DNA of 64,000 nucleotides from JADLHS01 sp964594985 (GCA_964594985.1 CAZQNQ010000010.1:62001-126000), one strand, 5' to 3'; numbered from the stretch's first letter, positions 23,501 to 31,638 are shown. Notes: a model not told the origin generated them from the letters alone. Program-made: numbers and translations.

Positions 23501-25613
23501 GTGGGAAATCCGCTATCGCGCCTTCGGACTGCCGCCGAATGGCGATGCGGATGGCGACGGTGCTTCCAATGCGCTGGAAGCCAAGTGGGGCACAAATCCC
23601 TTCGATGCCAATTCCAGACCTGCCGTCGCGATGGCGAAGCAAACGAACGATGTCGTCGTGGCCTGGCCGAACATTTCGGGTAAAGACCAGCGATTGTTTT
23701 CCAGCACGACGTTGACGAACTGGACGCAATTCGGTGGCGTGCCGTGGCTGAGTGGGAACACGGCCTTTGTCATCTTCACCAATCGTACGGCCCAGACGAA
23801 TCGCGAGTTTTATCGCGTCAGCACAGACGATAAGGATACCGACGGTGACGGCGTGAAGGATTGGGATGAATTTGTGCTGGGCAGCGATCCATTGCGCGCA
23901 AACAGCACTCGCGCCGCGCTGCCGCTGATTGCCAGCAACGGCACGGTCACGGGTTCGGTGGCGGGCGATTATGCCGCGTTTGTCCAGCAGATGCGCGGCG
24001 GGCCGGGCGGCAGCACGGGTTTGGTGACGCGGGCACAAGCGGCGCGTTTGCTTCAGCAGGCGACGTTCGGTCCGACGTTGCGCGAGTTGGATCGCGTGCA
24101 GCAACTCGGTATCGCGGCTTGGATTGACGATCAGATCACGAATGCGCCTGCCACGCTCCATCGGCCCTACATGGAACAGATCTACGCGGACTTCAACGGC
24201 CCGCGCACCGACCTCACCTATCTTTACAGCGAGATGGACGATTTCATCTTCGGCAACAACTGCACGACACCGTTCGCGCGTGCGGCCTTGAGCGGGCCGG
24301 ATCAGTTGCGACAGCGCGTGGCGTTTGCGCTGAGCCAGATCTGCGTCATCTCGCGGCGCGATCCAAATCTGGAAAACAAACCGCTCGCGGTGGCGGACTA
24401 CTACGACATCTTCGTGCGCAACGCGTTTGGCAATTACTACGACGTGCTGCACGAAGTGACGTTGCATCCGGTGATGGGCCGTTATCTCAGCCATATCGGC
24501 AATCAAAAAGCGCGGCCCGAGATCAACCAGTATCCCGACGAAAACTACGCGCGCGAAGTGCAGCAACTTTTCACCATCGGCCTGTGGGAACTGAATCCCG
24601 ACGGCACGCGCCAACTTGATGGCTTCGGCCAGCCAATCCCAACTTACGGCAACGCGCAGATCACCGAGTTCGCCCGCGTGTTCACCGGCTTGTGGTTCGG
24701 CGGCCAGTCGTGGGGCAATAATGGCTGGAGCGATGACGATTCCTCCGTGCCGATGCAGATGTGGGCGGAGAAACACGACTTCGACGCAAAGATGTTGTTG
24801 AAGGGCGCGACCATCCCCGCGCGAACCGCAACCGTGGAGAATGGCATGCGCGACATTGATGACGCCTTGCGCAACCTCTTCGAGCATCCGAACACCGGCC
24901 CGTTCATCGGCAGGCAATTGATTCAATTCCTCGTCACGAGCAATCCGTCGTCGAATTATGTCGCCCGCATCGCGGCCAAGTTTGCCAACGACGGCAGCGG
25001 CCAGCGCGGCAATCTCGCCACCGTCATCAAAGCGATCCTGCTCGACGAGGAAGCCCGTGATGCGCGGTGGTTTTTGGGCGCGCCGGAATTTGGCCGGTTG
25101 AAAGAGCCGGTGCATCGGGCGATGGCGATTGCCCGCACGGGCAATATCGGTCGCTACCCCAATCTGCTGTGGTGGACATGGGGCGATTTCAATTCCGCCG
25201 CTTTCCAAGAGCCGACGTATTCGCCGAGCGTGTTCAACTTTTTCCGGCCGAGTTATCAGCCGCCCGGCTTGCTGACGCAGGCAGGACTCGTCGGTCCGGC
25301 CTTCCAGATCACCGACAGCTATTCGAGCATCTCGTTCCCGAACAAGCTCTGGGAGATGACCCAGACCGGCCTGAACTATTACAACACGTACAGTTTTCCG
25401 CCCGACTACGCGGACTTGTTGCCGGTGTCTGGCGATGCGGGATTGTTGGTGGATCAAGTGAACCTGCTGTTCTGCGGCGGCTCGATGTCCGCAGCGACTC
25501 GCGACAATCTCGTCAACGCCGTGAATCAAGTTGCGTCGTATGACCGCCTGCTGCGCATTCGGCTGGCGGTTTATCTGGCAGCGACGTGTCCGGAAGGAGC
25601 GGTGCAACGATGA
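20520..25613 (+). CDS. Giant secreted DUF1800 protein with thrombospondin type 3 repeats
   Basis: 1697 residues. Signal peptide 1-23 (MSLIRFVLLLSASLFLATPS, then LHA). Calcium-binding TSP3-type repeats (DxDGDGLSD patterns) occur in blocks at about residues 233-360, 569-680, 899-964, 986-1020 and 1104-1130. Beta-rich modules lie between (about 361-560 and 685-890). The C-terminal 530 residues are DUF1800 (VTRAQAARLLQQATFGPTLRE onward; GRQLIQFLVTSNPSSNYVARI). DUF1800 proteins are almost always encoded next to a DUF1501 protein, as here, and are common in Planctomycetota/Verrucomicrobiota. The pair is thought to act in export or cell-surface polysaccharide-related processes, but no activity is established. 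The usual stand-alone length is about 500 residues, so this is a large fusion. Confidence 0.93.
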   Translation: MSLIRFVLLLSASLFLATPSLHATPENIWLIGVDEDPFSSGYNATIATDEFSSENYVNDAPPGTIYTAANPVVDDDFYFPGTFPIGFNNLTTNRTVLNAETNRGWERALTDGDRTNRVHFFLTSPQAGAQSRLRLSFELIQGGIWLPLLGQSGEGFGIHDIAVRFRNSTGTTTLIYSNRLDRDTRIVVDFPASSVAASAGPNSIEFARVGPFTANTGYWIQFDYAQLEADTNALADADGDGLPRWWEVDNGLSDTNAADAASDKDGDGRTALQEYNNGNNSTNPNRADTDGDGLSDGMEFALGTNPNKTDTDGDSISDADEANGSPPSNPLLVDSDGDGAPDSLERRVGTNPSSAASVPTTFRGGIGIHFVSENDRNATLDMNETAGVVPQLRWNDTMPIRAWTRPSGGKADIFTPLTNQIVRSDGVIAANLTFAWTAEATDASDNAGSSDRKLMSGFIRAPNSGQATLTLSNIPFASYDLYVIVGGSYDGQRGRLRLNGSSTTDRFFRTVTTAPQKDFVEIKPGATNYPYANVVLYTNLTSSTATLNVTNVDGWAVGIHAVQIIDRSLDSDASGIPDWWEMKYALQPGSTALAAADTDGDGLSNLQEFQRGTNPRLADSDGDGLSDSQEVALDTNPLNADTDGDGLSDGAEVNAPIPTNPNLADTDGDGVSDRDESMRGTDPTYNAAAAPGYIGVVPYFQGSPSRWEWRMDNIQLVWDHGAGALAPNIWNEDYLVEFAVKNPATTDWRSLGMVLRHYNGVLTYTFHSEVTGAFSYSSQPNSSIWDSGSTDLKAGLGFSGYGPADISSRLQFRVFAQRGANSNSWSVTFTITNQTSNTLVLSRTFNNCTARGALDTGTAKWTDYNNVTNQCSMVVHQGAKLFITTNVLENLPAFASAKDSDNDGMPDVWEDANLFNKFSAADATLDADGDGLNNRDEFLAGTNPRNPDSDGDGISDSLERANASNPLLASSKPEFTGQTLPSGQDLDGNGLPDAWEIRYRAFGLPPNGDADGDGASNALEAKWGTNPFDANSRPAVAMAKQTNDVVVAWPNISGKDQRLFSSTTLTNWTQFGGVPWLSGNTAFVIFTNRTAQTNREFYRVSTDDKDTDGDGVKDWDEFVLGSDPLRANSTRAALPLIASNGTVTGSVAGDYAAFVQQMRGGPGGSTGLVTRAQAARLLQQATFGPTLRELDRVQQLGIAAWIDDQITNAPATLHRPYMEQIYADFNGPRTDLTYLYSEMDDFIFGNNCTTPFARAALSGPDQLRQRVAFALSQICVISRRDPNLENKPLAVADYYDIFVRNAFGNYYDVLHEVTLHPVMGRYLSHIGNQKARPEINQYPDENYAREVQQLFTIGLWELNPDGTRQLDGFGQPIPTYGNAQITEFARVFTGLWFGGQSWGNNGWSDDDSSVPMQMWAEKHDFDAKMLLKGATIPARTATVENGMRDIDDALRNLFEHPNTGPFIGRQLIQFLVTSNPSSNYVARIAAKFANDGSGQRGNLATVIKAILLDEEARDARWFLGAPEFGRLKEPVHRAMAIARTGNIGRYPNLLWWTWGDFNSAAFQEPTYSPSVFNFFRPSYQPPGLLTQAGLVGPAFQITDSYSSISFPNKLWEMTQTGLNYYNTYSFPPDYADLLPVSGDAGLLVDQVNLLFCGGSMSAATRDNLVNAVNQVASYDRLLRIRLAVYLAATCPEGAVQR

Positions 25614-25616
25614 CAA

Positions 25617-25733
25617 GCGAATTCAACATCGAACATCCAACATCCAACGCTCAAGACCCAAGACGACGCGCGCGTCAGCATCATTGGATGTTCGATGTTG
25701 GAAGTTGGGTGTTGGATGTTTCCCCTTTTGCCT
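25617..25733. repeat. Word-iterated palindromic element in the DUF1800-DUF1501 gap
   Basis: Left arm (about 25623-25650) iterates the words AACATC and ATCCAAC; the right arm (about 25683-25722) is the reversed complement theme, iterating GGATGTT, GATGTTGG and TTGGGTG. It fills nearly all of the space between the two genes and is preceded by the DUF1800 stop. Confidence 0.85.
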
Positions 25734-25734
25734 T

Positions 25735-27198
25735 ATGAAACCCATTTCCCGCCGTGGCTTTCTCAAACAACTGAACTGCGCTGCCGTCGGCACGTCGGCG
25801 ATCCTCAACACGCTGCTCAATCTCAAGCTGGCCAACAGCGTCGCCGCGCAGGGCGGACCGCTCGACAACAAAGCGCTCGTCTGCATTTTTCTCAGCGGCG
25901 GCATGGACTCGTTCAACCTGCTCGTCCCGTGGGAACAGTCGGCTTACAACACTTACTCGGTAACCCGTGGCGCTTTCGGCAGCGACGGCGGCCTCGCGCT
26001 CAATCGTAATGCGCTGCGCCAACTCGCCGCGCCCTCGGCAAACTTCGGGCTGCATCCGTCGTGCGTAAACTTGCAGGCGATGGCCAATGGCACCGGCGCA
26101 TTCTCGGGCAAGCGGCGGCTTTCGTTTGTTTCCAATGTCGGCACGCTGGTGCAGCCGATCACCAAGGCACAGTTCAACGCGTGGGAAAACGGCCAGAACG
26201 CGGCGCTGCCTGTGCCGAAGGCGTTGTTCTCGCACAGCGATCAGATCGAGCAATGGCAGACCGCCGTGCCGCAGGGGTTGGCGCAGTTGAGCGGTTGGGC
26301 GGGACGTTGCGCGGATATTTTGCACGCCTACTACAACTCGGGAAACAACTCGATGAGCATTTCGCTCGGCGGCAACAACGTGTTTCAGGTTGGCAACACG
26401 ACACAACAATTCGTGATCACGCCGGGCGGCGCGTTGTCGTTCGAAGGGAACACCGGCGGCGCGAACCCGAATCCGCTCCAGATCAAGAACGCGGCGTTGC
26501 GCAATACGCTCGACCAGACTTACACGAATCTGCTGACCGAAAGTTTTTCCCAGCTCACCCGCCAGAGCGATGACGCGCAGTTACTGTTTCAGACCCAGTT
26601 TGATTCTGACGCCGCCAAACTTGGCCCAATGGTGGACGCATTGTTCCCAACGACGAATTATGTCGCTACGACGCTCAAGGCGGTGGTGAAAACAATTAAG
26701 ATCCGCAGCCAGCTTGGGCTCCGCCGGCAGACATTCTTCGTGCAATACGGCGGCTGGGATCATCACGGCGAATTGCTCAACACGCAGGCGGGAATGCTTG
26801 CTTACCTTGATACAGCCATCGGCGCGTATCAGCAGGCGCTCGAAATGCTCGGATTGCAGGACGACGTCATCACCTTCACGGCATCGGATTTCAGTCGCAC
26901 GCTCCGCTCAAACGGTCGCGGCACGGACCACGCCTGGGGCGCAAACGCGATGGTCTTCGGCGGCAAGATTGATGGCGGCAAAGTCTTCGGCTCGTATCCC
27001 GACCTGACGTTGGATGGGCCGAACGATGTGGGTCGCGGCGGACGCTTGCTGCCCAGCACGGCGGCGGACTTGTATTTCGCGGAATTGCTGCGCTGGTTTG
27101 GCGTCGCCCCGGGGAACATGCCTTACGTGCTGCCAAACGTGGCGAACTTTTGGAATCCCAATTCGGGAACTGCACCGCTAGGCTTCGTGGCGTCATGA
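25735..27198 (+). CDS. Tat-exported DUF1501 family protein
   Basis: 487 residues from the ATG at 25735; the open frame extends upstream only through the repeat element. The N-terminus MKPISRRGFLKQLNCAAVG is a twin-arginine signal (SRRGFLK). The DUF1501 body shows ALVCIFLSGGMDSFNLLVPW near residues 43-62 and GRGTDHAWGANAMVFGGKI, whose His/Asp-containing motif is conserved in this sulfatase-like superfamily. It is the standard partner of the DUF1800 protein upstream. It overlaps the next gene by 4 bp (ATGA). Confidence 0.93.
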   Translation: MKPISRRGFLKQLNCAAVGTSAILNTLLNLKLANSVAAQGGPLDNKALVCIFLSGGMDSFNLLVPWEQSAYNTYSVTRGAFGSDGGLALNRNALRQLAAPSANFGLHPSCVNLQAMANGTGAFSGKRRLSFVSNVGTLVQPITKAQFNAWENGQNAALPVPKALFSHSDQIEQWQTAVPQGLAQLSGWAGRCADILHAYYNSGNNSMSISLGGNNVFQVGNTTQQFVITPGGALSFEGNTGGANPNPLQIKNAALRNTLDQTYTNLLTESFSQLTRQSDDAQLLFQTQFDSDAAKLGPMVDALFPTTNYVATTLKAVVKTIKIRSQLGLRRQTFFVQYGGWDHHGELLNTQAGMLAYLDTAIGAYQQALEMLGLQDDVITFTASDFSRTLRSNGRGTDHAWGANAMVFGGKIDGGKVFGSYPDLTLDGPNDVGRGGRLLPSTAADLYFAELLRWFGVAPGNMPYVLPNVANFWNPNSGTAPLGFVAS

Positions 27199-27773
27199 AG
27201 CGCCTGCTGTTCGCCCTGCTATTCCTGCCGGTTCTGCTCGTCCTCATTTTTCTGCTGACGCAGATGCGTTGGAAATGGTCCAAGCCTGCCGGGAAAACGG
27301 GCGTTGTCCCCAAATTGATCGCCAGCAATGCCACCGCCCAAACGCTGGCTGCTCCAGTCGTGAAACCGGAAGGCGAATTGCTCGGAGAAACCATCCTGCG
27401 GGGCTACGCCGACACCAACCTCCCTCCCGAGAACGATCTCACGCTCATGTCGCGATTGATGGAGAACTCGCTGCTGTTGCTGAAGTCGGCGGCGAATCGG
27501 CCGTTGAGCGCGAACGAGGACTGGGCGGATCTGTTGCGTGGCAAGAATGCGGCGCATGAAGAATTTTTGCCCGCGCAGCACGTTGCGTTGAATGATAAGG
27601 GGCAACTCATTGATCGTTGGCAGACGCCGCTGTTCTTCCATGCACTCGGCGGCGGACGATATGAAATCCGCTCTGCCGGGCCGGACAAAGCAATGTGGAC
27701 ACCGGATGACATTCAGCGGAACTCCAACGGGACATTTCTGCGGGGAACGCCTCAATCTTCTGCACCGCGTTGA
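27195..27773 (+). CDS. Membrane-anchored protein with pseudopilin-like C-terminal motif
   Basis: 192 residues. An N-terminal membrane segment (LLFALLFLPVLLVLIFLL, about residues 4-21) is followed by a soluble part. The C-terminus DRWQTPLFFHALGGGRYEIR continuing into SAGPDKAMWTPDDI resembles the C-terminal beta sheet of GspG-type major pseudopilins, where a calcium-binding loop sits after a D-WG-P-Y pattern. The prepilin FTLIE signal is missing. It overlaps the DUF1501 gene by 4 bp (ATGA), so the three genes probably form one unit. Function unknown. Confidence 0.7.
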   Translation: MKRLLFALLFLPVLLVLIFLLTQMRWKWSKPAGKTGVVPKLIASNATAQTLAAPVVKPEGELLGETILRGYADTNLPPENDLTLMSRLMENSLLLLKSAANRPLSANEDWADLLRGKNAAHEEFLPAQHVALNDKGQLIDRWQTPLFFHALGGGRYEIRSAGPDKAMWTPDDIQRNSNGTFLRGTPQSSAPR

Positions 27774-27833
27774 ATGCCCCCGTGACTTGCCGTCTTCAGG
27801 TTCTGCGATGCGGAAAGCGGTGCTAAAGCCACC

Positions 27834-27892
27834 GCAATCCAGACGCTTCGCGGGGTCGAAAACGCTTGGCGGTCGCGAAGCGTCTGGACTGC
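27834..27892. repeat. Palindromic repeat upstream of the M48 gene
   Basis: Arms 27834-27852 (GCAATCCAGACGCTTCGCG) and 27874-27892 (18 of 19 complementary) around a 21-nt loop. Short outer complementary bits (AAAGCGGTG and CACCGCCGCT) suggest another nested outline. The rest of the gap 27774-27997 holds nothing else I recognise. Confidence 0.75.
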
Positions 27893-27997
27893 GGCGTGTT
27901 CACCGCCGCTCTCGAATGGCTGATGACATGCGGGTTGCTAAATCGCAAGGATTTCTGGCTCGCGATGCTCCCCTGCCCTCGCTAGCGTTCCGACATT

Positions 27998-29206
27998 ATG
28001 AACCTGGCAGAGCAAGCGCAGAGTGACCGTCGCGTGGAGGGTGGGGCATTTCATCCTGACCTGCCAAATGGTCGTGCCTCGGGCGAAGTGACGATCAGCT
28101 TCACCGCCGTGCATTTCAAATCGGACAAGGGCGACTTCGACCTGGCTGCCGACGGCTTGAAGATCGAACTCGGCGGCGCGAGCGATCGGTTGATTTTCTT
28201 TTCGCATCCGGCGCATCCCAAGGTCACGATCCACACACCGGACCACAGCATCCTTGATCACCCGATGCTGGTGGCCAACCCGGCGTTCGCGGTGCAACGA
28301 AAGAAAGTGCGCGCCCGGAAACGTATGGCCTGGGCGGTGTTGCTTGGTGTCGTCGGCAGCGTCGTGGCTCTGTTGTTGGGCTTGTTCCTCGCGCGCGACA
28401 AGATGGTGCGCACGGCAGCCAAGGCCGTCCCGGTAGATTGGGAGATTGCCGCCGGCGACAAGTTGTTTGAGCAGATCATCGCCACGAAACGATTGGTGAC
28501 TGACACAAACATCAACGCGCAACTGAAGCTCATCACCGAGCCGCTGCTGGCCGGCATCAAGGACAACCGCTACCCGCTCAAGTTTCATATCGTGGAAGAC
28601 CCGACGTTGAACGCCTTCGCCATGCCGGGCGGCAATGTCGTGATCCATAGCGGCCTATTGATGGCGGCGGATTCGCCCGAGGAAGTCGCCGGGGTGCTCG
28701 GGCACGAGATCGCCCACGTCACCCAGCGCCACAGCATCCGCAGCATCATTTCGTCGGCCGGACTATTCCTTGTGCTGCAAGCGATGCTCGGCGACGTGAC
28801 GGGCATCGCGGCGGTGCTGGCAAACAACAGCGCGTTCCTGCTGGATCGGAAATTCTCCCGTGACTTCGAGCGCGAATCGGACAATCACGGCTGGGATTAC
28901 CTGCTGGCGGCCGACATCAAGCCCGAGGGCATGATCGCCTTCTTCACCAAAATGCAGGCGGAGGAAAAACGGATGCGCGAAAAGATGAAGGACGCGACTT
29001 CGATTGACGTGGACCCAAGTTCGCTGGAAATCCTGAGCACCCACCCGGCGACGGACGAACGGATGAAAAATCTACAGGCCAAGTGGGACAAGCTGGAAAA
29101 GAAAACCGGCTATCGCACTTTCGACTTGAACTACACCGCGTTCAAAGACAGCCTGCGCTCCAAGCTTCACGCGGCGGAAAAAGAAACTGATCAGAAGGAT
29201 AAATAG
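27998..29206 (+). CDS. M48-family membrane metalloprotease
   Basis: 402 residues. The N-terminal domain (about 1-95) has no hydrophobic signal. One long membrane helix follows (MAWAVLLGVVGSVVALLLGLFLA, about 108-131), then the peptidase: HEIAH at residues 236-240 (the HExxH zinc site) with the third ligand in RDFERESDNHGWDYL about 55 residues later. It also has the STHPATDERMKNL motif typical of M48 near residue 348. It belongs to the Ste24p/HtpX/BepA-like group with TPR-free C-terminus. It lies directly upstream (1 bp gap) of three AIM24 genes, which suggests a joint membrane-related role. Confidence 0.92.
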   Translation: MNLAEQAQSDRRVEGGAFHPDLPNGRASGEVTISFTAVHFKSDKGDFDLAADGLKIELGGASDRLIFFSHPAHPKVTIHTPDHSILDHPMLVANPAFAVQRKKVRARKRMAWAVLLGVVGSVVALLLGLFLARDKMVRTAAKAVPVDWEIAAGDKLFEQIIATKRLVTDTNINAQLKLITEPLLAGIKDNRYPLKFHIVEDPTLNAFAMPGGNVVIHSGLLMAADSPEEVAGVLGHEIAHVTQRHSIRSIISSAGLFLVLQAMLGDVTGIAAVLANNSAFLLDRKFSRDFERESDNHGWDYLLAADIKPEGMIAFFTKMQAEEKRMREKMKDATSIDVDPSSLEILSTHPATDERMKNLQAKWDKLEKKTGYRTFDLNYTAFKDSLRSKLHAAEKETDQKDK

Positions 29207-29866
29207 ATGAACACCACCATTGAAGGCCGTCCGGCGTTCGCCCACATGCACGTGGACCTGGCACCCGGCGAAAGCATCATCGCGGAATCCGACGCCATGG
29301 CCAGCATGGCCGCCGACCTCGACCTGAAGGCGCAGTTCAACGGCGGCTTCTTCTCCGGCCTCTGCAAAAAATTTCTTGGCGGCGAATCGCTCTTCGTCAA
29401 CGTCTTCACGAACAACACCGATGGTCCGCGCCGCGTCACGCTCGTGCAACCGACGCCCGGCGACATGGGCGTGATCGAATTGAAGGGCAACTCCATGTGC
29501 TTGCAGCCGGGCGCGTATATCGCCTCGACGCCGGGTGTGAAACTTGGGTTGAAGTGGGCGGGCTTTGCTTCGTTCATCGGCAAGGAAGGTTTGTTCAAGC
29601 TCATCGTCTCCGGCACGGGTACGGTCTGGTATGGCGCGTATGGATCGTTGTTGGAAAAACCGGTGGACGGCGAATTCATCGTGGACACGAGCCATCTGGT
29701 GATCTACGAACCGCAACTCAAGCTCAAGGTGCAGATGGCAGGCGGCATCTTCAGCAGCTTCTTCGGTGGCGAAGGTCTCGTCACCCGCGTCAACGGCAAG
29801 GGCAACGTCGTCATCCAGACGCGCAGCCTCGAAGGTTTGAAGAGTTGGTTGAACCCGCGGCTTTGA
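29207..29866 (+). CDS. AIM24 family protein, paralogue 1
   Basis: 219 residues. TIGR00266/AIM24 domain: HVDLAPGESIIAESDAMASM at the start, the GGESLFVNVFTNN segment, LQPGAYIASTPGVKLGLKW, then GEFIVDTSHLVIYEPQLKLKV and the end GKGNVVIQTRSL. The fold is a double-stranded beta helix, like the mitochondrial inner-membrane biogenesis protein Aim24. No catalytic residues are known. It is soluble, without signal. It starts directly after the M48 stop, so the two are co-translated. Confidence 0.9.
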   Translation: MNTTIEGRPAFAHMHVDLAPGESIIAESDAMASMAADLDLKAQFNGGFFSGLCKKFLGGESLFVNVFTNNTDGPRRVTLVQPTPGDMGVIELKGNSMCLQPGAYIASTPGVKLGLKWAGFASFIGKEGLFKLIVSGTGTVWYGAYGSLLEKPVDGEFIVDTSHLVIYEPQLKLKVQMAGGIFSSFFGGEGLVTRVNGKGNVVIQTRSLEGLKSWLNPRL

Positions 29867-29893
29867 TATGATCTCGCAAGTTAGCGATAATTC

Positions 29894-30047
29894 CGCCCTC
29901 ACCCCGACCCTCTCCCCCAGGAGAGGGGGAAGCATAGACGCTTTTGATTCATGGAACGCCGGCATGGCAAATCCAGTCGCAGGAAAAATCTCAGCACGCG
30001 GGAACAATGACTCCCTCTCCCCGGGGGAGAGGGCCGGGGTGAGGGCG
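29894..30047. repeat. CCCTCTCCCC-type palindrome between AIM24 paralogues 1 and 2
   Basis: Left CGCCCTCACCCCGACCCTCT onward (from 29894) pairs with the complement ending GTGAGGGCG at 30047. Each arm contains a smaller hairpin (CTCTCCCCCAGGAGAGG and CTCTCCCCGGGGGAGAGGG). The family is a widespread bacterial intergenic repeat type; related copies lie at 41463-41489 and 59340-59366. Confidence 0.85.
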
Positions 30048-30105
30048 AGCGTGAAAACATTCTTTCACTTCGCCCACCAAGAGCACCAACAACACGCTTC
30101 CTCAC

Positions 30106-30783
30106 ATGCAAACTGAAATCATCCACAGTCCCGGCAGCGCCGCGGCGCGCATCCGGCTCGATGCCGGCGAAACCATCACGGCGGAAGGCGGCTCGATGAT
30201 CGCGCTCGGCGGCGAGGTGACGCTCCAGACCAGCACGCATCAAAAGGGCAAAGGCGGTTTGATCAAAGGACTCAAGCGCCTGCTCGGCGGCGAATCCTTT
30301 TTCCTCAACCACTACACCGCGGGTATGTCCGGCGGCGAAGTCTGGCTCGCGCAGACCTTGCCCGGCGACATGATGAAACTCGCGCTCGAAAACCAGACGC
30401 TCATTGTGCAGGCCGGTTCGTTCGTCGCAAGTTCGGCGGACGTGGGCATGGAAGTCGGCTGGCAGGGTTTCAAGAATTTCCTCTCCGGCGAAAGCCTCTT
30501 CTGGCTGCGCATCGGCGGGACGGGCCGCTTGATCCTGAGTTCCTACGGCGCAATCTATCCCGTGCAGGTCAGTGGCGAATACATCGTGGACACCGGCCAT
30601 ATCGTCGCGTTTGAGGAGACGCTGAACTTCAAGTTGAGCAAGGCTGGCAAGAGCTGGATGTCGTCCATCCTCGGCGGCGAAGGGCTCGTCTGCAAATTCC
30701 AAGGGCAAGGCATCGTCTGGTGTCAGTCGCACAACGCGCCGAGCTTCGGCGGCATCATCGGCCCGAAACTCCGCGCCCGCTAA
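30106..30783 (+). CDS. AIM24 family protein, paralogue 2
   Basis: 225 residues, TIGR00266 family. Shared motifs with the neighbours are GETITAEGGSMIALGGEVTL, LKRLLGGESFFLNHYTA, VQAGSFVASSADVGMEVGW, SGEYIVDTGHIVAFEETLNF and GLVCKFQGQGIVWCQS. It stands about 240 bp after paralogue 1, a repeat palindrome in between. The three copies diverge strongly outside the motifs, so the duplication is old or selection has separated them. Confidence 0.9.
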   Translation: MQTEIIHSPGSAAARIRLDAGETITAEGGSMIALGGEVTLQTSTHQKGKGGLIKGLKRLLGGESFFLNHYTAGMSGGEVWLAQTLPGDMMKLALENQTLIVQAGSFVASSADVGMEVGWQGFKNFLSGESLFWLRIGGTGRLILSSYGAIYPVQVSGEYIVDTGHIVAFEETLNFKLSKAGKSWMSSILGGEGLVCKFQGQGIVWCQSHNAPSFGGIIGPKLRAR

Positions 30784-30790
30784 CAACCTT

Positions 30791-30945
30791 TAACCACGAA
30801 TGAACACGAATAGACACGAATGGGATTTGACTGGTAGGGCGCGTCACTCCGTGCGCGCCGACCTTTGCCAGCCAGACGACGGCGCGCACGGAGTGACGCG
30901 CCCTACCCGTTCCGCTTCGTGTCCATTAGTGTCCATTCGTGGTTA
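30791..30945. repeat. 73-bp palindrome (copy 2) nested in outer arms, between AIM24 paralogues 2 and 3
   Basis: Core arms 30834-30860 and 30880-30906, perfect 27-nt complement, 19-nt loop, identical in arm sequence to the copies at 11522-11594 and 46771-46843. The outer arms iterate the word CACGAATG: AACCACGAATGAACACGAAT at 30792 onward, and a complement ending CCATTCGTGGTTA near 30945. Confidence 0.93.
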
Positions 30946-30954
30946 CTCCCTCTC

Positions 30955-31638
30955 ATGAACCAACAAACTTCCGAATACGAATATCGCGTCGAAGCGCAGC
31001 CGGACTTCAGCTTCCTGACGGTGAAGTTGCAACCCGAGCAGACCCTCAAGGTCGAAGCCTCCGCCATGGCGACGATGGACACCAACCTCCGCATGAAGAC
31101 CAAGATGCGCGGCGGATTGAAACGCCTGCTCACCGGCGAATCCCTGTTCATCAACGAATTCACCGCCCAGAACGGCCCGGGCGAAATCGGCATCGCGCCC
31201 GGCGCGCCCGGCGATCTGGACCACGTCTATCTCGAGAACGACACGATCTATCTGCAGAACACCGCCTACGTCGCGTCGAGTCCGGCGGTGAACATCGAGA
31301 CCAAGTGGCAGGGACTCATCAAAGGCATTTTCTCCGGCGAATCCCTCTTCCTTATCAAATGCTCCGGCCAGGGCGACGTGTGGTTCAACACGTTCGGCGG
31401 CATGATCGTGATTGATGTGGACGGCTCGTACGTCGTGGACACCGGCCACATCGTCGCCTTCACCGAAGGGCTGCAATACAACGTCGGTCGCATTGGTGGC
31501 TACAAATCGCTGTTCTTCTCCGGCGAAGGGTTGGTCTGCCACTTCACCGGGCGCGGGCGATTGTGGATTCAGACGCGGAAGATCGGCGCGTTCACGAGCT
31601 GGGTTTATCCTTACCGCCCGCAGAAGAAGGGGGATTAA
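30955..31638 (+). CDS. AIM24 family protein, paralogue 3
   Basis: 227 residues from the ATG at 30955; the frame is open further upstream only through the repeat element. TIGR00266 family: VKLQPEQTLKVEASAMATM, LKRLLTGESLFINEFTA, LQNTAYVASSPAVNIETKW, DGSYVVDTGHIVAFTEGLQY and GLVCHFTGRGRLWIQTR. It is last of the M48-AIM24-AIM24-AIM24 run. Function as for its paralogues is not established. Confidence 0.9.
   Translation: MNQQTSEYEYRVEAQPDFSFLTVKLQPEQTLKVEASAMATMDTNLRMKTKMRGGLKRLLTGESLFINEFTAQNGPGEIGIAPGAPGDLDHVYLENDTIYLQNTAYVASSPAVNIETKWQGLIKGIFSGESLFLIKCSGQGDVWFNTFGGMIVIDVDGSYVVDTGHIVAFTEGLQYNVGRIGGYKSLFFSGEGLVCHFTGRGRLWIQTRKIGAFTSWVYPYRPQKKGD

Noticed and set aside
23160..25616. 818-codon open frame on the minus strand
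   Set aside because: Antisense to the DUF1800 gene; Arg/Ala-rich without domains. It exists because of the third-position GC bias.
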